This document shows positions 45,687-55,237 of a stretch of 64,000 nt of DNA, in pieces. Each line of letters begins with the position of its first letter. Position 1 is the stretch's first letter. The notes below the pieces were generated by a model. It made no database searches. It was not told where the DNA came from and saw only the letters and a list, made by a program, of their open reading frames with translations. The stretch lies in the NCBI GenBank assembly GCA_900104565.1, contig LT629952.1:1425604-1489603 (forward strand), read 5' to 3'. Origin of the DNA: Ruminococcaceae bacterium Marseille-P2935 (GTDB lineage Bacteria > Bacillota > Clostridia > Oscillospirales > Ruminococcaceae). Both the position numbers and the translations under genes were made by a program.

Positions 45687-45762
45687 TGACTATTAGTCAG
45701 TTTTAACAATTGACTAATAGTCATTTTTTGCATATACTATGAAATGTAATGACCGATAGTCA
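45687..45762 (+). promoter_or_regulatory. Three TetR-type palindromic operators
   Basis: TGACTATTAGTCA (45687-45699), TGACTAATAGTCA (45711-45723) and TGACCGATAGTCA (45750-45762). The first two are perfect 13-bp palindromes and reverse complements of each other; the third has an imperfect half. They lie upstream of, over, and downstream of the promoter, consistent with autorepression by the TetR gene that follows. Confidence 0.85.
45710..45738 (+). promoter_or_regulatory. Promoter of the TetR-MMPL operon
   Basis: TTGACT (45710-45715), 17 bases, TATACT (45733-45738). The -35 lies inside the second palindrome. Confidence 0.82.
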
Positions 45763-45793
45763 GTTTTTTGGAATGAAAGGATGGTGCGGTAGG

Positions 45794-46384
45794 ATGGCAC
45801 AGACCGCCGGCGCAAAAAAACAATTAAAAATGGCCTCTCTTTTAGAATCAGCCTACGAGCTGTTTACCAGCAAAGGGGTGCACGAAACCTCGATTGACGA
45901 CATAGTTAAACGTGCCAGCGTGGCAAAAGGTACTTTTTACTTATATTTCAAAGACAAATACGACCTGTTGGATCGGGTCATTCTGCGAAAAAGCGCAGCA
46001 ATAATTGACCAAGCTATGAACGCTTTAGATGCAGAACTGAAGTGTAAAGTAATGTCGTTTGAGGAAAAAGCTGTTTTCTTTGCCGATTACATGATCGACT
46101 ATTTAAAAAATAATCGTCAGCTTTTGAAAGTGATTCGCAAAAATCTTTCCGGCGGACTATTTATAGAAGCATTGGAACAACCCTCGGCTACCAGTGCGAT
46201 TGACCGCTTTACTGCTGATTTTATGGCACGCGGCGTCCAGAAAGAGGAGGCTCAACAAATTCTTTATCTGATTGTCGAAATGACCGGCGCTGTTTGCTTC
46301 AGCACAATTATGAATGAAGTGCCCTGTTCTATCGATCAACTTAAGCCAACCCTTTACGAAAGCATTCGTAAACTTTTGCGGTAA
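45794..46384 (+). CDS. TetR/AcrR-family transcriptional regulator
   Basis: 196 residues from ATG 45794 (upstream frame lacks a family fit). N-terminal helix-turn-helix: LESAYELFTSKGVHETSIDDIVKRASVAKGTFYLYFKDKYDLL, written here only as ESAYELF, TSIDDIV and AKGTFYLYF segments. The C-terminal ligand domain is variable. Three TGACTA-TAGTCA palindromes sit over its promoter, and an MMPL transporter and lipoprotein follow, so it probably senses the exported compound. Confidence 0.92.
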   Translation: MAQTAGAKKQLKMASLLESAYELFTSKGVHETSIDDIVKRASVAKGTFYLYFKDKYDLLDRVILRKSAAIIDQAMNALDAELKCKVMSFEEKAVFFADYMIDYLKNNRQLLKVIRKNLSGGLFIEALEQPSATSAIDRFTADFMARGVQKEEAQQILYLIVEMTGAVCFSTIMNEVPCSIDQLKPTLYESIRKLLR

Positions 46385-46407
46385 TCCATTAAAGAAGGTG
46401 CAGACAT

Positions 46408-48513
46408 TTGTTACAGGCATTCGCACGATTTTTAACCCGTAAACCCAAGCTTGTTATCTTGGTCGCTGTGCTACTGTTAATTCCCAGCCTATTGGGGGCA
46501 ATAGCGACCAGAATTAACTACGACATTTTATCTTACCTCCCCCCTGATCTGGATTCGGCCAAAGGGGAAAAGGTGTTGGAGGAAACCTTCCATAATGCGG
46601 CTACCACCATGTTAATTGTGGAAGATATGCCCCCTGCCTACACCGAACAACTGCAAAAAGCAGTAGAACAGGTGGATGGAGTAAGCAGCGCAGTCTGGAT
46701 TTCAAGCCTGGATATCAGTATTCCCAAAGAAATTCTCCCAGACGATTTTAAAAACCTGTTTTTCTCCGAAAATTCTACTATGATGCTGGTGCAATACGAC
46801 CAGCCCGGCGCTTCCCAGGAAACCATGCGGGCTATTAAAGAGGTCCGTTCCCTTTGCAACAAACAATGTTTTTTGGCTGGTTTTTCGGTGCTGGTTAAAG
46901 ACACCAAGGACCTGGTTGACCAGGAGATGCCCCTGTATGTACTGCTTGCAGTGGTGCTTTCTATGGCAGCTATGTCGTTAACCATCGATTCCTGGCTGCT
47001 TCCAGTGGCATTTATGATTGGCATTGGCTTTGCCATTGCGTACAATTTTGGCACCAACCTGTTTTTGGGGCAGATTTCGTACATCACCAAGGCAATTGCA
47101 GCAATTTTACAGCTGGGTGTTACGATGGACTATTCCATCTTTTTATTCCACCGGTATTCCGAAGAAAAGGCCCATTTTTCTGACCCAAGGGACGCTATGG
47201 CGCAGGCAATTCAAAGTGCGTTTGTCTCTTTATCGGGCAGTTCGATGACTACCATTGCCGGTTTTTTGGCCTTGTGCTTTATGCAGCTGCTGTTGGGACG
47301 GGATATTGGTTTGGTCATGGCAAAAGGTGTTGTGTTTGGTGTATTAACGGTAGTCTGCGTGCTGCCTGCCCTGCTGCTTCAGTTTGATCATGCTATTGAA
47401 AGCCACCGCCACCGCACCTTTATTCCGAACTTTTCGCGAGTCAACCGGTTTGTAATTTCACACAGCAAACAATTTGCTTTGTTGTTTGTTGTATTATTCA
47501 TTCCTGCTGTGTATGCGCAAAGTAAGGTGCAGATGTATTATAACCTGGACCGGTCTTTGCCGCAGGATCTTCCATCCATTGTGGCAACCAATAAGCTAAA
47601 AGACCAGTACAATATGGCGTCCACCCACTTCATTATTGTGGATGATACCCTGCCGGCGGCCCAGCTTTCCGACATGGTAAATAAAATTGAGCAGGTACCG
47701 GGCATTGAATCGGTACTGGCATACAACAAATTTATGGGTCCTGCACTGCCTGATTCGTTTATCCCCCAGGAAATCAAAGACATCTGTAAAAAAGACGGCT
47801 TGCAGATGATGATGGTCAATTCCAGTTATCAAGCCGCTCAGGATGACGTAAACCAGCAGCTGGATACACTGAATTCCATTGTAAAAGCCTATGACCCAAA
47901 CGCTATGATAACTGGGGAGGCCGCCCTGACTAAGGATTTGATTGAAACTGCAAATGTTGACTTTAAGGTAACCAATTATATCTCGATTGCAGCTATTTTT
48001 ATCATTGTCGCGCTGGTATTCCGGTCAATTTCGGTACCGGTTGTGCTGGTGGCCGCTATCGAGCTTGCTATCTGCATCAATCAGGGTATCCCCTTCTTAA
48101 CCGGCACGGTGATTCCCTTTATTTCGCCAACCGTAATCAGCTGTATTCAGCTGGGGGCAACGGTAGACTATGCAATTTTAATGACCACCCGCTTCCGCGA
48201 GGAGCTTCAGAACGGCAAAAGCCGAGAGGAGGCTATTTTTGTGGCCGCCAGTGCGTCAGACACCTCAATTATTACCAGCTCGCTGGTTCTGTTCTGTGCA
48301 ACACTGGGGGTAGCACTAATTTCTAAAATCGAGATTATCAGCAGTATCTGCATGATGTTGGCACGCGGGTCGATTATTTCTGCTTTAGTCAGCATTTTCA
48401 TTCTGCCTGCTGTGTTAATGGTTTGTGAGCCGTTTATCGCCCACACTTCGCGGTGGTGGCGCACTGCAAAACCACAGCGGCAGAAAAAAAGCAACCACTC
48501 TCTTTCTGTTTAG
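46408..48513 (+). CDS. MMPL/RND-family membrane transporter
   Basis: 701 residues starting at TTG 46408 behind AAGGTG. Two repeats, each one helix, a large outer loop and five helices (TM1 about 17-36, TM2-6 about 175-345, then the second set from about 352 and 540-690). The second helices of both halves carry LGVTMDYSIFLFHRYSEE and LGATVDYAILMTTRFREE, the conserved Asp-Tyr pair of proton-relay MMPL proteins. Exports lipids or hydrophobic compounds in known cases; substrate unknown here. Confidence 0.92.
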   Translation: MLQAFARFLTRKPKLVILVAVLLLIPSLLGAIATRINYDILSYLPPDLDSAKGEKVLEETFHNAATTMLIVEDMPPAYTEQLQKAVEQVDGVSSAVWISSLDISIPKEILPDDFKNLFFSENSTMMLVQYDQPGASQETMRAIKEVRSLCNKQCFLAGFSVLVKDTKDLVDQEMPLYVLLAVVLSMAAMSLTIDSWLLPVAFMIGIGFAIAYNFGTNLFLGQISYITKAIAAILQLGVTMDYSIFLFHRYSEEKAHFSDPRDAMAQAIQSAFVSLSGSSMTTIAGFLALCFMQLLLGRDIGLVMAKGVVFGVLTVVCVLPALLLQFDHAIESHRHRTFIPNFSRVNRFVISHSKQFALLFVVLFIPAVYAQSKVQMYYNLDRSLPQDLPSIVATNKLKDQYNMASTHFIIVDDTLPAAQLSDMVNKIEQVPGIESVLAYNKFMGPALPDSFIPQEIKDICKKDGLQMMMVNSSYQAAQDDVNQQLDTLNSIVKAYDPNAMITGEAALTKDLIETANVDFKVTNYISIAAIFIIVALVFRSISVPVVLVAAIELAICINQGIPFLTGTVIPFISPTVISCIQLGATVDYAILMTTRFREELQNGKSREEAIFVAASASDTSIITSSLVLFCATLGVALISKIEIISSICMMLARGSIISALVSIFILPAVLMVCEPFIAHTSRWWRTAKPQRQKKSNHSLSV

Positions 48514-48525
48514 GAGGAATCAGAT

Positions 48526-51500
48526 ATGAAACAACCTACTATTTTCAGGCGCAGTGCATGCTTGGCCCTTGCGCTAATACTAACCGTTTCCACCTCCGCC
48601 TGCGGGGCGGCTTCACAGCCTACGGCAAAGATTGAGCCGCCAGCAGTTTCGACGGCCGATACTCCCAATATTACCCTCACCGATGGGGTACAGGGCAAAA
48701 AAAGCGAAACCGTGTATGTCACGCTGGACGCCACCGGGGCTCCCCAGCAGGTAATCGTATCGGACTGGCTGCACAGTGACCAGGCTAACGCAGCCCTGTG
48801 GGACCCCGCAGACCTGGACGGCTTAACCCCCTTAAAAGGCGGCAGCCTGGCGCAGCAGGCCGATGGCAAGGCCTTATGGCAGCTGCAGGGCAACGACCTT
48901 TATTACAGCGGCCAGTCCAGCCAGCCGCTGCCTTTGAATGTAACTATCACCTACCGAATGGATGGTAAACAGGCCTCACCGTCCGAATTGGCAGGAAAAT
49001 CAGGTAAATTGGAAATGACCATTGACCTGCAGAACAATTTGCAACAGACTGTTTCGGTGAACGGCCAGGATGTGGTCATGTCCGCCCCGTTAACCGTAAT
49101 CATGGGTGTGATATTACCAGAAGATGTGTTCCACAATGCCAAGGTGAGCGACGGTGGAACCATGGGCAGTGATGGAAACCGGCAGATTGCTGCAATCCTT
49201 GCCATGCCGGGCATGCAAAAAAGCCTGGGCTTAGATGGCTACGATATTCCCGGGCTCAGCGATCTTAATTTTCCGGATCAATTTACCATTACCGCAGATG
49301 TCACCGATTTTGCCATGGAACCGATTGCCATTGCCTGTACGACCGGATTCCCGGATATTGAGATTGACGATCAGAAAATCTCTGATATGCAACAGGACCT
49401 GACAGACCTGCAGGGAATGCAAAGCGACCTGGAGGCCATGGACAGCGACCGTACCATACGCTCTTTGCTGACCGACCCATGGATGACCACCGGCGCTCAA
49501 ACCATGGTAAAAGATATTTTCGATTTTTATGATATGGACCAAGCCCTGCTTGACCTTCTTCCCGATTATGTAACCAAAAAGAACATCGACCTGATTGAGC
49601 GCCTGCGGGACGACGCAGACGATATGAAGCTGGATCAAATTATACACAGCGGCGATATGGATGCTTTGATAAAAGCTGCCGATAAACTACAGGTCAAAAA
49701 CCTGCAGGAGCTGATGTGGGAAATGGGCACTCTTAAGGCTTTGGCAGAGGACTATGGCCAACTGCTGCAAAGCAAAGAAACCTCTGCCCTGTTGCATCAG
49801 GCTGCCGGGCTCAGCGAAACCGTCTTGCAGAAATACCCCCGTGAAACAGCTGCTCTCCTGGCAATTTCCAACCTGATGACCCCCGAAGAGCTGCAAAAAC
49901 TGATGAGGCTGTATCAGCAGTCAGGCCTTGCCGACCTAACCCCCGAACAACTGAACCGTTTGGCTGCACTGTACCAAATAGCCGAACAATCTGGGCTTAC
50001 CAGCCTGAGCGACGAACAGCTGGTTCAGGTGCAGGCATTGCTTAGCCAGCTGGATTTAACAAACCCCACTACCATTCAAACCCTGCATGGCCTGCTGCAG
50101 TTTTACAGCGCATCAGGTCTGAAAGACCTTGCTAAGGAAAACCCTGCATTTTTAGCCACTGCGCTGACCAGCCTGCAGCAGGGAATGAGTGAAGTGGTGC
50201 AGAATACCACCGGGAAGCCCTTTACGGAAGAGGAATGGAACGCCATGATCCAAACCGGGCTGCAGGCTGTTTTCATGAGCCGGACCGGCGTTACCGGTTC
50301 TGCAGGGAATCCCCCCGCGGCAAATGCTGAAACACCTCAGCAAAACCCGGATGCCGGCGTTTCCGCTCCTGATACATCCGGTTCCACCGAACCGAACCTT
50401 CCCGAGACCAGCTTTCCCGACCCGTCTTCCTCTGCCCAGCCCAGCCCCCAACCTTCTACGGGTGAAGATAGTACTGCCGGCGAAAGCAGCAGCCAAGCCT
50501 CCTCTGCCCAACCGTCCGGACAGGAAAGCTCGGAACAAACGAATGTACCGCAGGCCGATAACACACTGCCTGCATCAGAATCACAATCTGCCAGCAGTAC
50601 CGTTCTTGCCACTGTCTGCGCCAGCGGCAACGCTGCTTCGCTGCATACTTCACCGGGGATAGCCTTAAATAAGCAAACGCTGACAGCAAAAGAAACTCCT
50701 CCTGCTGTTTCAGCCTGTACGGCAACAGCCGGCTCTAACCTTCCTTCCCTGCAGCTGTTAGGAGTAAGTCAGGCGGAGGATGGGAATTCTTCTGGCCAGA
50801 GCAGCAGCCAAACCGGCCTGAATACCGATGCTCTTATGCAGCTGCTGGGCGAAGTCAGTAGAATAAAACAGCAGGCAGACCAGGTACTGACACAGGCACA
50901 GGTTACTCCTCAGCAGCTGATGACTGCTGTTGAAGCGTTGAAATTACAATTAAACGGAACCCTGACTGCGGCGCAGACACTGGCTACAAAGGACCCGCAG
51001 GCCTATGCCCAGCTAAACCAGGCCATGGCACAGCTGAGCAGCGGCTCTTTGGATGCCCCCTTGGCACGGCTACAGCTTTGCCTGGCCAAAAACCAAACCA
51101 ACCTTTCTGTTCTTGCCAAACTGTGTGAACAGTGTGATTTGGACACCATCTTCCAAGCTTTATCGGGCGCTAAAGATATGCAGGACGACCTGGAGGATGC
51201 TTACGACCTGCTAAAATCACTGGACCGCAAGCTGAACGATACCGAGCTGAACAAAAGCCTGCATGCTGCTCCACAAACGGTTGCAACCCTGCTTCAAATG
51301 CGGGACGACCTGATGGAATACAAAAAGGTTTCCGAGGCAATGCGTGTTACGGTTAATCAGAAAAATATTGATACCTTCCGGAAAATGATTAACACCCTGG
51401 ACCGTTTGGAGCAGGAGGGTGCGGTAGATGGCTACCTGGGTCAGGTTGAGGATATTCAGCAGCTGTTAAAACGCAAGGACGCATATGTTCAGCTGGCCAA

Positions 51501-51681
51501 ACAGTACTCCACCTTCACCGGTGCTCCAGAAGGGTTTGACACCGAGCTTAAATTTGTCATGAAGACTGATTCTGTAAAAGTTCCTGAAGCCGATCCTGAA
51601 ACAAAAGAAGCTTCTGCTCAAGTACAGGAAAGCTCCTCGGGTATAAAAGGATTCTTTCAAAAATTATTTGGCAGCAACTGA
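48526..51681 (+). CDS. Large secreted lipoprotein-like partner of the MMPL transporter
   Basis: 1051 residues, 12 bases after the MMPL gene and behind TAGGAGG. N-terminal signal with a lipobox-like TSAC at Cys26. A beta-rich region to about 270, long helical stretches (280-590) with many Leu and Gln, a Ser/Pro/Gln low-complexity linker (about 593-770), then more helix. The end is GIKGFFQKLFGS, amphipathic. No catalytic motif or named family. Position suggests an extracytoplasmic partner of the transporter, comparable in layout to YhgE-type proteins, which is inference. Confidence 0.8.
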   Translation: MKQPTIFRRSACLALALILTVSTSACGAASQPTAKIEPPAVSTADTPNITLTDGVQGKKSETVYVTLDATGAPQQVIVSDWLHSDQANAALWDPADLDGLTPLKGGSLAQQADGKALWQLQGNDLYYSGQSSQPLPLNVTITYRMDGKQASPSELAGKSGKLEMTIDLQNNLQQTVSVNGQDVVMSAPLTVIMGVILPEDVFHNAKVSDGGTMGSDGNRQIAAILAMPGMQKSLGLDGYDIPGLSDLNFPDQFTITADVTDFAMEPIAIACTTGFPDIEIDDQKISDMQQDLTDLQGMQSDLEAMDSDRTIRSLLTDPWMTTGAQTMVKDIFDFYDMDQALLDLLPDYVTKKNIDLIERLRDDADDMKLDQIIHSGDMDALIKAADKLQVKNLQELMWEMGTLKALAEDYGQLLQSKETSALLHQAAGLSETVLQKYPRETAALLAISNLMTPEELQKLMRLYQQSGLADLTPEQLNRLAALYQIAEQSGLTSLSDEQLVQVQALLSQLDLTNPTTIQTLHGLLQFYSASGLKDLAKENPAFLATALTSLQQGMSEVVQNTTGKPFTEEEWNAMIQTGLQAVFMSRTGVTGSAGNPPAANAETPQQNPDAGVSAPDTSGSTEPNLPETSFPDPSSSAQPSPQPSTGEDSTAGESSSQASSAQPSGQESSEQTNVPQADNTLPASESQSASSTVLATVCASGNAASLHTSPGIALNKQTLTAKETPPAVSACTATAGSNLPSLQLLGVSQAEDGNSSGQSSSQTGLNTDALMQLLGEVSRIKQQADQVLTQAQVTPQQLMTAVEALKLQLNGTLTAAQTLATKDPQAYAQLNQAMAQLSSGSLDAPLARLQLCLAKNQTNLSVLAKLCEQCDLDTIFQALSGAKDMQDDLEDAYDLLKSLDRKLNDTELNKSLHAAPQTVATLLQMRDDLMEYKKVSEAMRVTVNQKNIDTFRKMINTLDRLEQEGAVDGYLGQVEDIQQLLKRKDAYVQLAKQYSTFTGAPEGFDTELKFVMKTDSVKVPEADPETKEASAQVQESSSGIKGFFQKLFGSN

Positions 51682-52127
51682 TTCTGTTTTGCTAAATTTG
51701 CCATAACAGCACTCCTACAGCCTTCTGCCTGACAGATTCTATCTGCCAGCTAAAACCTTAAAGCCAAGGCTCACCGCAGACAGAGAATTTCCGGTTGATT
51801 TTTCAGCATACCTTAAGTTTTTTGTTAATGGCATACCTGTTCTATTAAAATTGCTGCAGACCATTTTAATTGTGCATAAGGACGCAAGCTGATAGGTGAA
51901 TCACCTGCGCACAACTTTTACGGTAAGCGGAACATTTTATTAACTGGAATCTCTCCGGAATCTTTTAGATCCGCAAAATACCCTGTAATAATTTTACCGC
52001 AAAGTAGTTCCCTATAATGGCTCATTTCTTTCATTCTATAGGCTCCTAAAAAAGAGCGCTCTCGGCATAAAGCAATAGCTGAAAAGCACCAAGCTTGGCA
52101 GCGAATGAACAGGGGGCCAGGCAAAAC

Positions 52128-52168
52128 AAACAGCGTGTACCGTAAACCTTACGGTACACGCTGTTTTT
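52128..52168. terminator. 18-bp perfect hairpin
   Basis: AAACAGCGTGTACCGTAA / TTACGGTACACGCTGTTT with a three-base loop, then TT. Far from any stop codon; could be a terminator of an unseen transcript or a mobile-element end. Confidence 0.6.
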
Positions 52169-52624
52169 AGGTTTGGTGCCTGTTCCCAATCGGATGTTTT
52201 CGAATGTAGAAAAATTTCTTCTGCCCTTGTTCATATAACAGCAAAACCGTATAACCCAAAACTTTTCTCCCCTCTAAATGACCATAGCCTTTCCATAATA
52301 CCATGGTATGGGCAAGTGCGACTGGTGCTGCTGTTTTTGTGTGTGCTTCCCCTCTAGGATGCGATCCGGTTTTAAAAATAGTTAAAGTAAAAAGATAAAA
52401 ACGTCAATCCCCTTCGCCATCCACTTCGGTTAAGCTACTGATCATAACTGTTATTTCCTGGCTGTTCATCCCAGTATAGTGACCTTTGGACTGCCTAAGA
52501 TGAACTCCGACAGGTACAGTAAGAGCAGTGTGAATATTTTAAGAATCCTGCTTTTTTCTTTTACATTTTTAGATTTTTCGATGATAGGGATTGGCAGAAA
52601 AGCCCATTGGACCGTACAATCAAA

Positions 52625-52787
52625 ACCACGCGTTGAATGCGTGGTATGCACCGCCCCCAGCAGGGCATATTACTGGCACGCCTCTTAAGAGGCATTGAAC
52701 ATTTCGTCGCTTGCACCAAGTGCCCTGCCGCCCGTAAGCCCCCGGCTAAAACTTTTTACAGGATACCTCCACCGGCAAAGCCGGTGG
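52625..52787. mobile_element. Putative IS200/IS605-derived non-autonomous element with RNA-like folding
   Basis: Bounded by ACCACGC-GTTGAAT-GCGTGGT (52625-52645) and CCACCGGC-AAA-GCCGGTGG (52769-52787), unlike hairpins at each end as in IS200/IS605 elements. Inside, GCAGGGCA (52660-52667) pairs with TGCCCTGC (52721-52728) and GCCTCTTAAGAGGC (52680-52693) is a perfect inner palindrome. No transposase remains. The interior may derive from the structured RNA that accompanies TnpB, but this rests on pattern recognition only. Confidence 0.45.
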
Positions 52788-52797
52788 TTTCCACAAT

Positions 52798-52839
52798 AAA
52801 AAAAGGTTTTCCAGACCTTATAGGCAGCTGGAAAACCTT
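52798..52839 (-). terminator. Minus-strand terminator
   Basis: Perfect 12-bp stem AAGGTTTTCCAG / CTGGAAAACCTT; seven T follow on the minus strand. Probably ends the ferredoxin-NapH transcript. Confidence 0.75.
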
Positions 52840-53083
52840 AATGAAAAGAAAACTTTTATACTACTTGAAAAATGGAATGGATCTATTTTGAAGGTGCGGA
52901 TCTCTTTTCAGGCATAAAGGTCTGTTTCGCCATAAAACAGTTTAATAAACTATCTATGGCTTATTTCAGCTGGCAGTATAAATAAACCTGCTCCCACCCT
53001 TTTAAAAATTTAGGTGCTATAAAAACTGCCTGCAACAGTATTAATAATACCCTGCCAACACCTTTGTAAAAATGGCTTGCGCT

Positions 53084-53671
53084 TTATTTTGCCTTTTCCA
53101 GATTGCCGGCTTTGGCTTTGCAAATCATCTGGGTCATTGTACCCATAGGGCAATAAACGCACCAGGAACGGGGCTTAAACAACACCATAGTAACAATGCC
53201 CAACACCGTTGAGGTAAGCATAACGCTGTAAAAACCAAAAGAAAACTGCGCCACCCAGGGAGCAAATAAGGTACCATGGTAAGCCCAGTGCCAGGGCAGC
53301 TTAAAGGTCCAAAGCAGGGTGACAATCTCACGCAGGTTAGAAGCTCCTGACGCAACCAGCCAGGTATTCCATAACATATTAATAAACATGATCAAAAAAA
53401 ACGACAAAAAACCATAGCGAAATGCCTTAGACCGCATCCATGCCGGAATATCTTTTTGACGGGATAATCCAAATTTTCCTCCAAGCAGCTCAAACAGCTG
53501 TCCCCGTCCGCAATAACGGTTACAGTACGCTTTTCCGCCCCCGCAGATAGAAATAATCAGGGGAATAAAAAAACAGAGCAGCCCCAGCCAGGCAAACAGA
53601 ATGTTAAAAAAGCCCAACAGCAGATAAACCGCCGAAAAAATCCAGAGATAATCATACCAGTGCTTCTTCAC
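53084..53671 (-). CDS. NapH-like 4Fe-4S membrane protein
   Basis: 195 residues from GTG 53669-53671, overlapping the ferredoxin gene by 20 bases. About four to five membrane helices. Iron-sulfur-type cysteines in KAYCNRYCGRGQLF (first loop) and SWCVYCPMGTMTQ (near the C-terminus), the family pattern of NapH/CcoG-type proteins. With the ferredoxin it likely forms a membrane electron-transfer pair; the partner enzyme is not in the window. Confidence 0.85.
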   Translation of the reverse strand: MKKHWYDYLWIFSAVYLLLGFFNILFAWLGLLCFFIPLIISICGGGKAYCNRYCGRGQLFELLGGKFGLSRQKDIPAWMRSKAFRYGFLSFFLIMFINMLWNTWLVASGASNLREIVTLLWTFKLPWHWAYHGTLFAPWVAQFSFGFYSVMLTSTVLGIVTMVLFKPRSWCVYCPMGTMTQMICKAKAGNLEKAK

Positions 53672-53876
53672 GTTCTTTCACCTCCACCGTAATCACCGAG
53701 GCCGGGCAAACCTTTTGGCATTTTCCGCAGCCGATACACAGGCTGTCATCCACCCATGCATATACCCCTTTAAAAATAGAAATTGCCGCTTTGGGACAAA
53801 CTTTTACACAGTATCCACAGGCAACGCATGCCGATTGATCTACCATAGCACACCGGCGTTTTTGTTTGGTACTCAT
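53652..53876 (-). CDS. 2[4Fe-4S] ferredoxin-type protein
   Basis: 74 residues with two CxxCxxCxxxCP motifs: CVACGYCVKVCPKAA and CIGCGKCQKVCPASV, plus a preceding Cys. AGAGGG lies six bases before the ATG. Translated just ahead of the NapH-like gene, so the two act together in electron transfer. Confidence 0.93.
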   Translation of the reverse strand: MSTKQKRRCAMVDQSACVACGYCVKVCPKAAISIFKGVYAWVDDSLCIGCGKCQKVCPASVITVEVKEREEALV

Positions 53877-54249
53877 TCGTAACCCTCTTTCTATTATTCA
53901 TAACTTACCAAGCCCTGCTAGGCATATCAAAAATGGAAAACCGATAAAACGTTCCGCCGCCAAAACTGCCATACAAATGCCAAGGATAACCATTTTCTGT
54001 ATTACGGGCAATATTTACATGGTATATGTTTTCTCTTTAGAAAAAATTCTTAAATATTATATTGATATCGTACTTTAAAATAATCTAGGCGAAAAGCCTA
54101 TGGCCCAGACATTAAAATTTTGGGGATACCGTATTTTTAAAAGTACGCTGTCATAAAAGCCAAACGGCAGACAAAGCCAGACAGAAATGCTTATGAACCA
54201 GTTTACAGCCGGTCTGGCCAAATCTTCCCCTTCCTATTTATGGCTTTTC
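53877..54249. other. Intergenic region
   Basis: About 370 AT-rich bases upstream of the ferredoxin gene. No gene or clear promoter recognised. Confidence 0.4.
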
Positions 54250-55035
54250 CTACCGGAACAGGCTGCATACAAAGCGAATCAGCGGCTCCCAAAGGTCGGG
54301 GAATTCTCCCCGTACCACCTGTTCTACTCTTAAAGCGGTAATTTGGTACAGGTTGGAATTTCGCAGTACCTTTTCCCCCGCTACAATACTGCCAATTGCT
54401 ACGCGCCCGGCAACAACCCCACCCACGGCAATATGGGTGCCTGTGGCGACGCCGCCTACCGCTATCATCCCGGCCGAAACGCCGCCCACCGCAACCAGGC
54501 CGCAGGCAATTCCGCCTACTGCCAGCAGCATTCCTGTTACCACGCCTCCAAAAGCCAACAGCCCCAAAGCCGCCAATCCTATTGAAAACAACCCCACCGA
54601 GGCAAGGCCTACACTGAACAGTCCTATTGCCGACCAGCCGATTGACACAAACCCTTTTGCCGTATTTCCAACAGCCAGAATCCCTTTGGCACGATACCGG
54701 CCGCGTCTGCCCACATTAATATGAACCAGCGGCAGTCCAAACAGGGTTCGTTCACTTTTATACTCGTAGTGCCAGGGCTGCTTTTCTTTCAGGCTGCCAG
54801 GGTACAAAGCCCCGTCCACCGGCTCCTCTGCCAGCAGCAGGTCATCCTTAATCAGCCGATCTACGCTAATATGAAAATATTCGCTTAGCGTGATCAAATT
54901 GCTCATATCCGGAAGGGATTGCCCAGCCTCCCATTTGGCAATGGCCTGGCGGGATATTCCAATTACCCCGGCCAAATCCTCCTGGGTCATTCTGTTTTCT
55001 TTTCTCAGCTTAACCAATTTTTCCTGAAACGTCAT
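54250..55035 (-). CDS. XRE regulator with glycine-periodic repeat domain
   Basis: 261 residues. Residues 1-65 are a Cro/C1 helix-turn-helix (LRKENRMTQEDLAGVIGISR). From about 115 to 225 the chain repeats a ten-residue pattern with Gly every five positions (for example GLFSVGLASVG, GLLAFGGVVTG, GMIAVGGVATG), about ten times. The pattern suggests a membrane-inserting or beta-solenoid stack. A helical tail follows. AGGTG lies before the ATG. Target genes and ligand unknown. Confidence 0.85.
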   Translation of the reverse strand: MTFQEKLVKLRKENRMTQEDLAGVIGISRQAIAKWEAGQSLPDMSNLITLSEYFHISVDRLIKDDLLLAEEPVDGALYPGSLKEKQPWHYEYKSERTLFGLPLVHINVGRRGRYRAKGILAVGNTAKGFVSIGWSAIGLFSVGLASVGLFSIGLAALGLLAFGGVVTGMLLAVGGIACGLVAVGGVSAGMIAVGGVATGTHIAVGGVVAGRVAIGSIVAGEKVLRNSNLYQITALRVEQVVRGEFPDLWEPLIRFVCSLFR

Positions 55036-55187
55036 TTTTAATCACCTCTCCCCCAGCTTAATCACTTTTCTGCCAATGACCACCAACTTTTCCTTCCAGA
55101 TCTGTCAACCAACGGTTGCAATCCGGCTTTTCTGGTTGCATTCGCATTGCTTTTTGAGGTGCTCTGCTCACAAAACAAGGTGTTACT

Positions 55188-55220
55188 AAAAACGGCATGG
55201 AGCTTTCACGCCATGCCGTT
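55188..55220 (-). terminator. secA terminator
   Basis: Perfect 10-bp stem AACGGCATGG / CCATGCCGTT, ten-base loop; five T on the minus strand, 18 bases past the stop. Confidence 0.83.
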
Positions 55221-55237
55221 CCTTCCTGTTTTAAGCT

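Larger units (their letters stand above)
51682..53083. other. 1.4-kb gene-poor region
   Basis: No supportable gene. It holds an 18-bp hairpin (52128-52168), a hairpin-bounded IS200/IS605-like element (52625-52787) and a minus-strand terminator (52798-52839). Confidence 0.6.
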
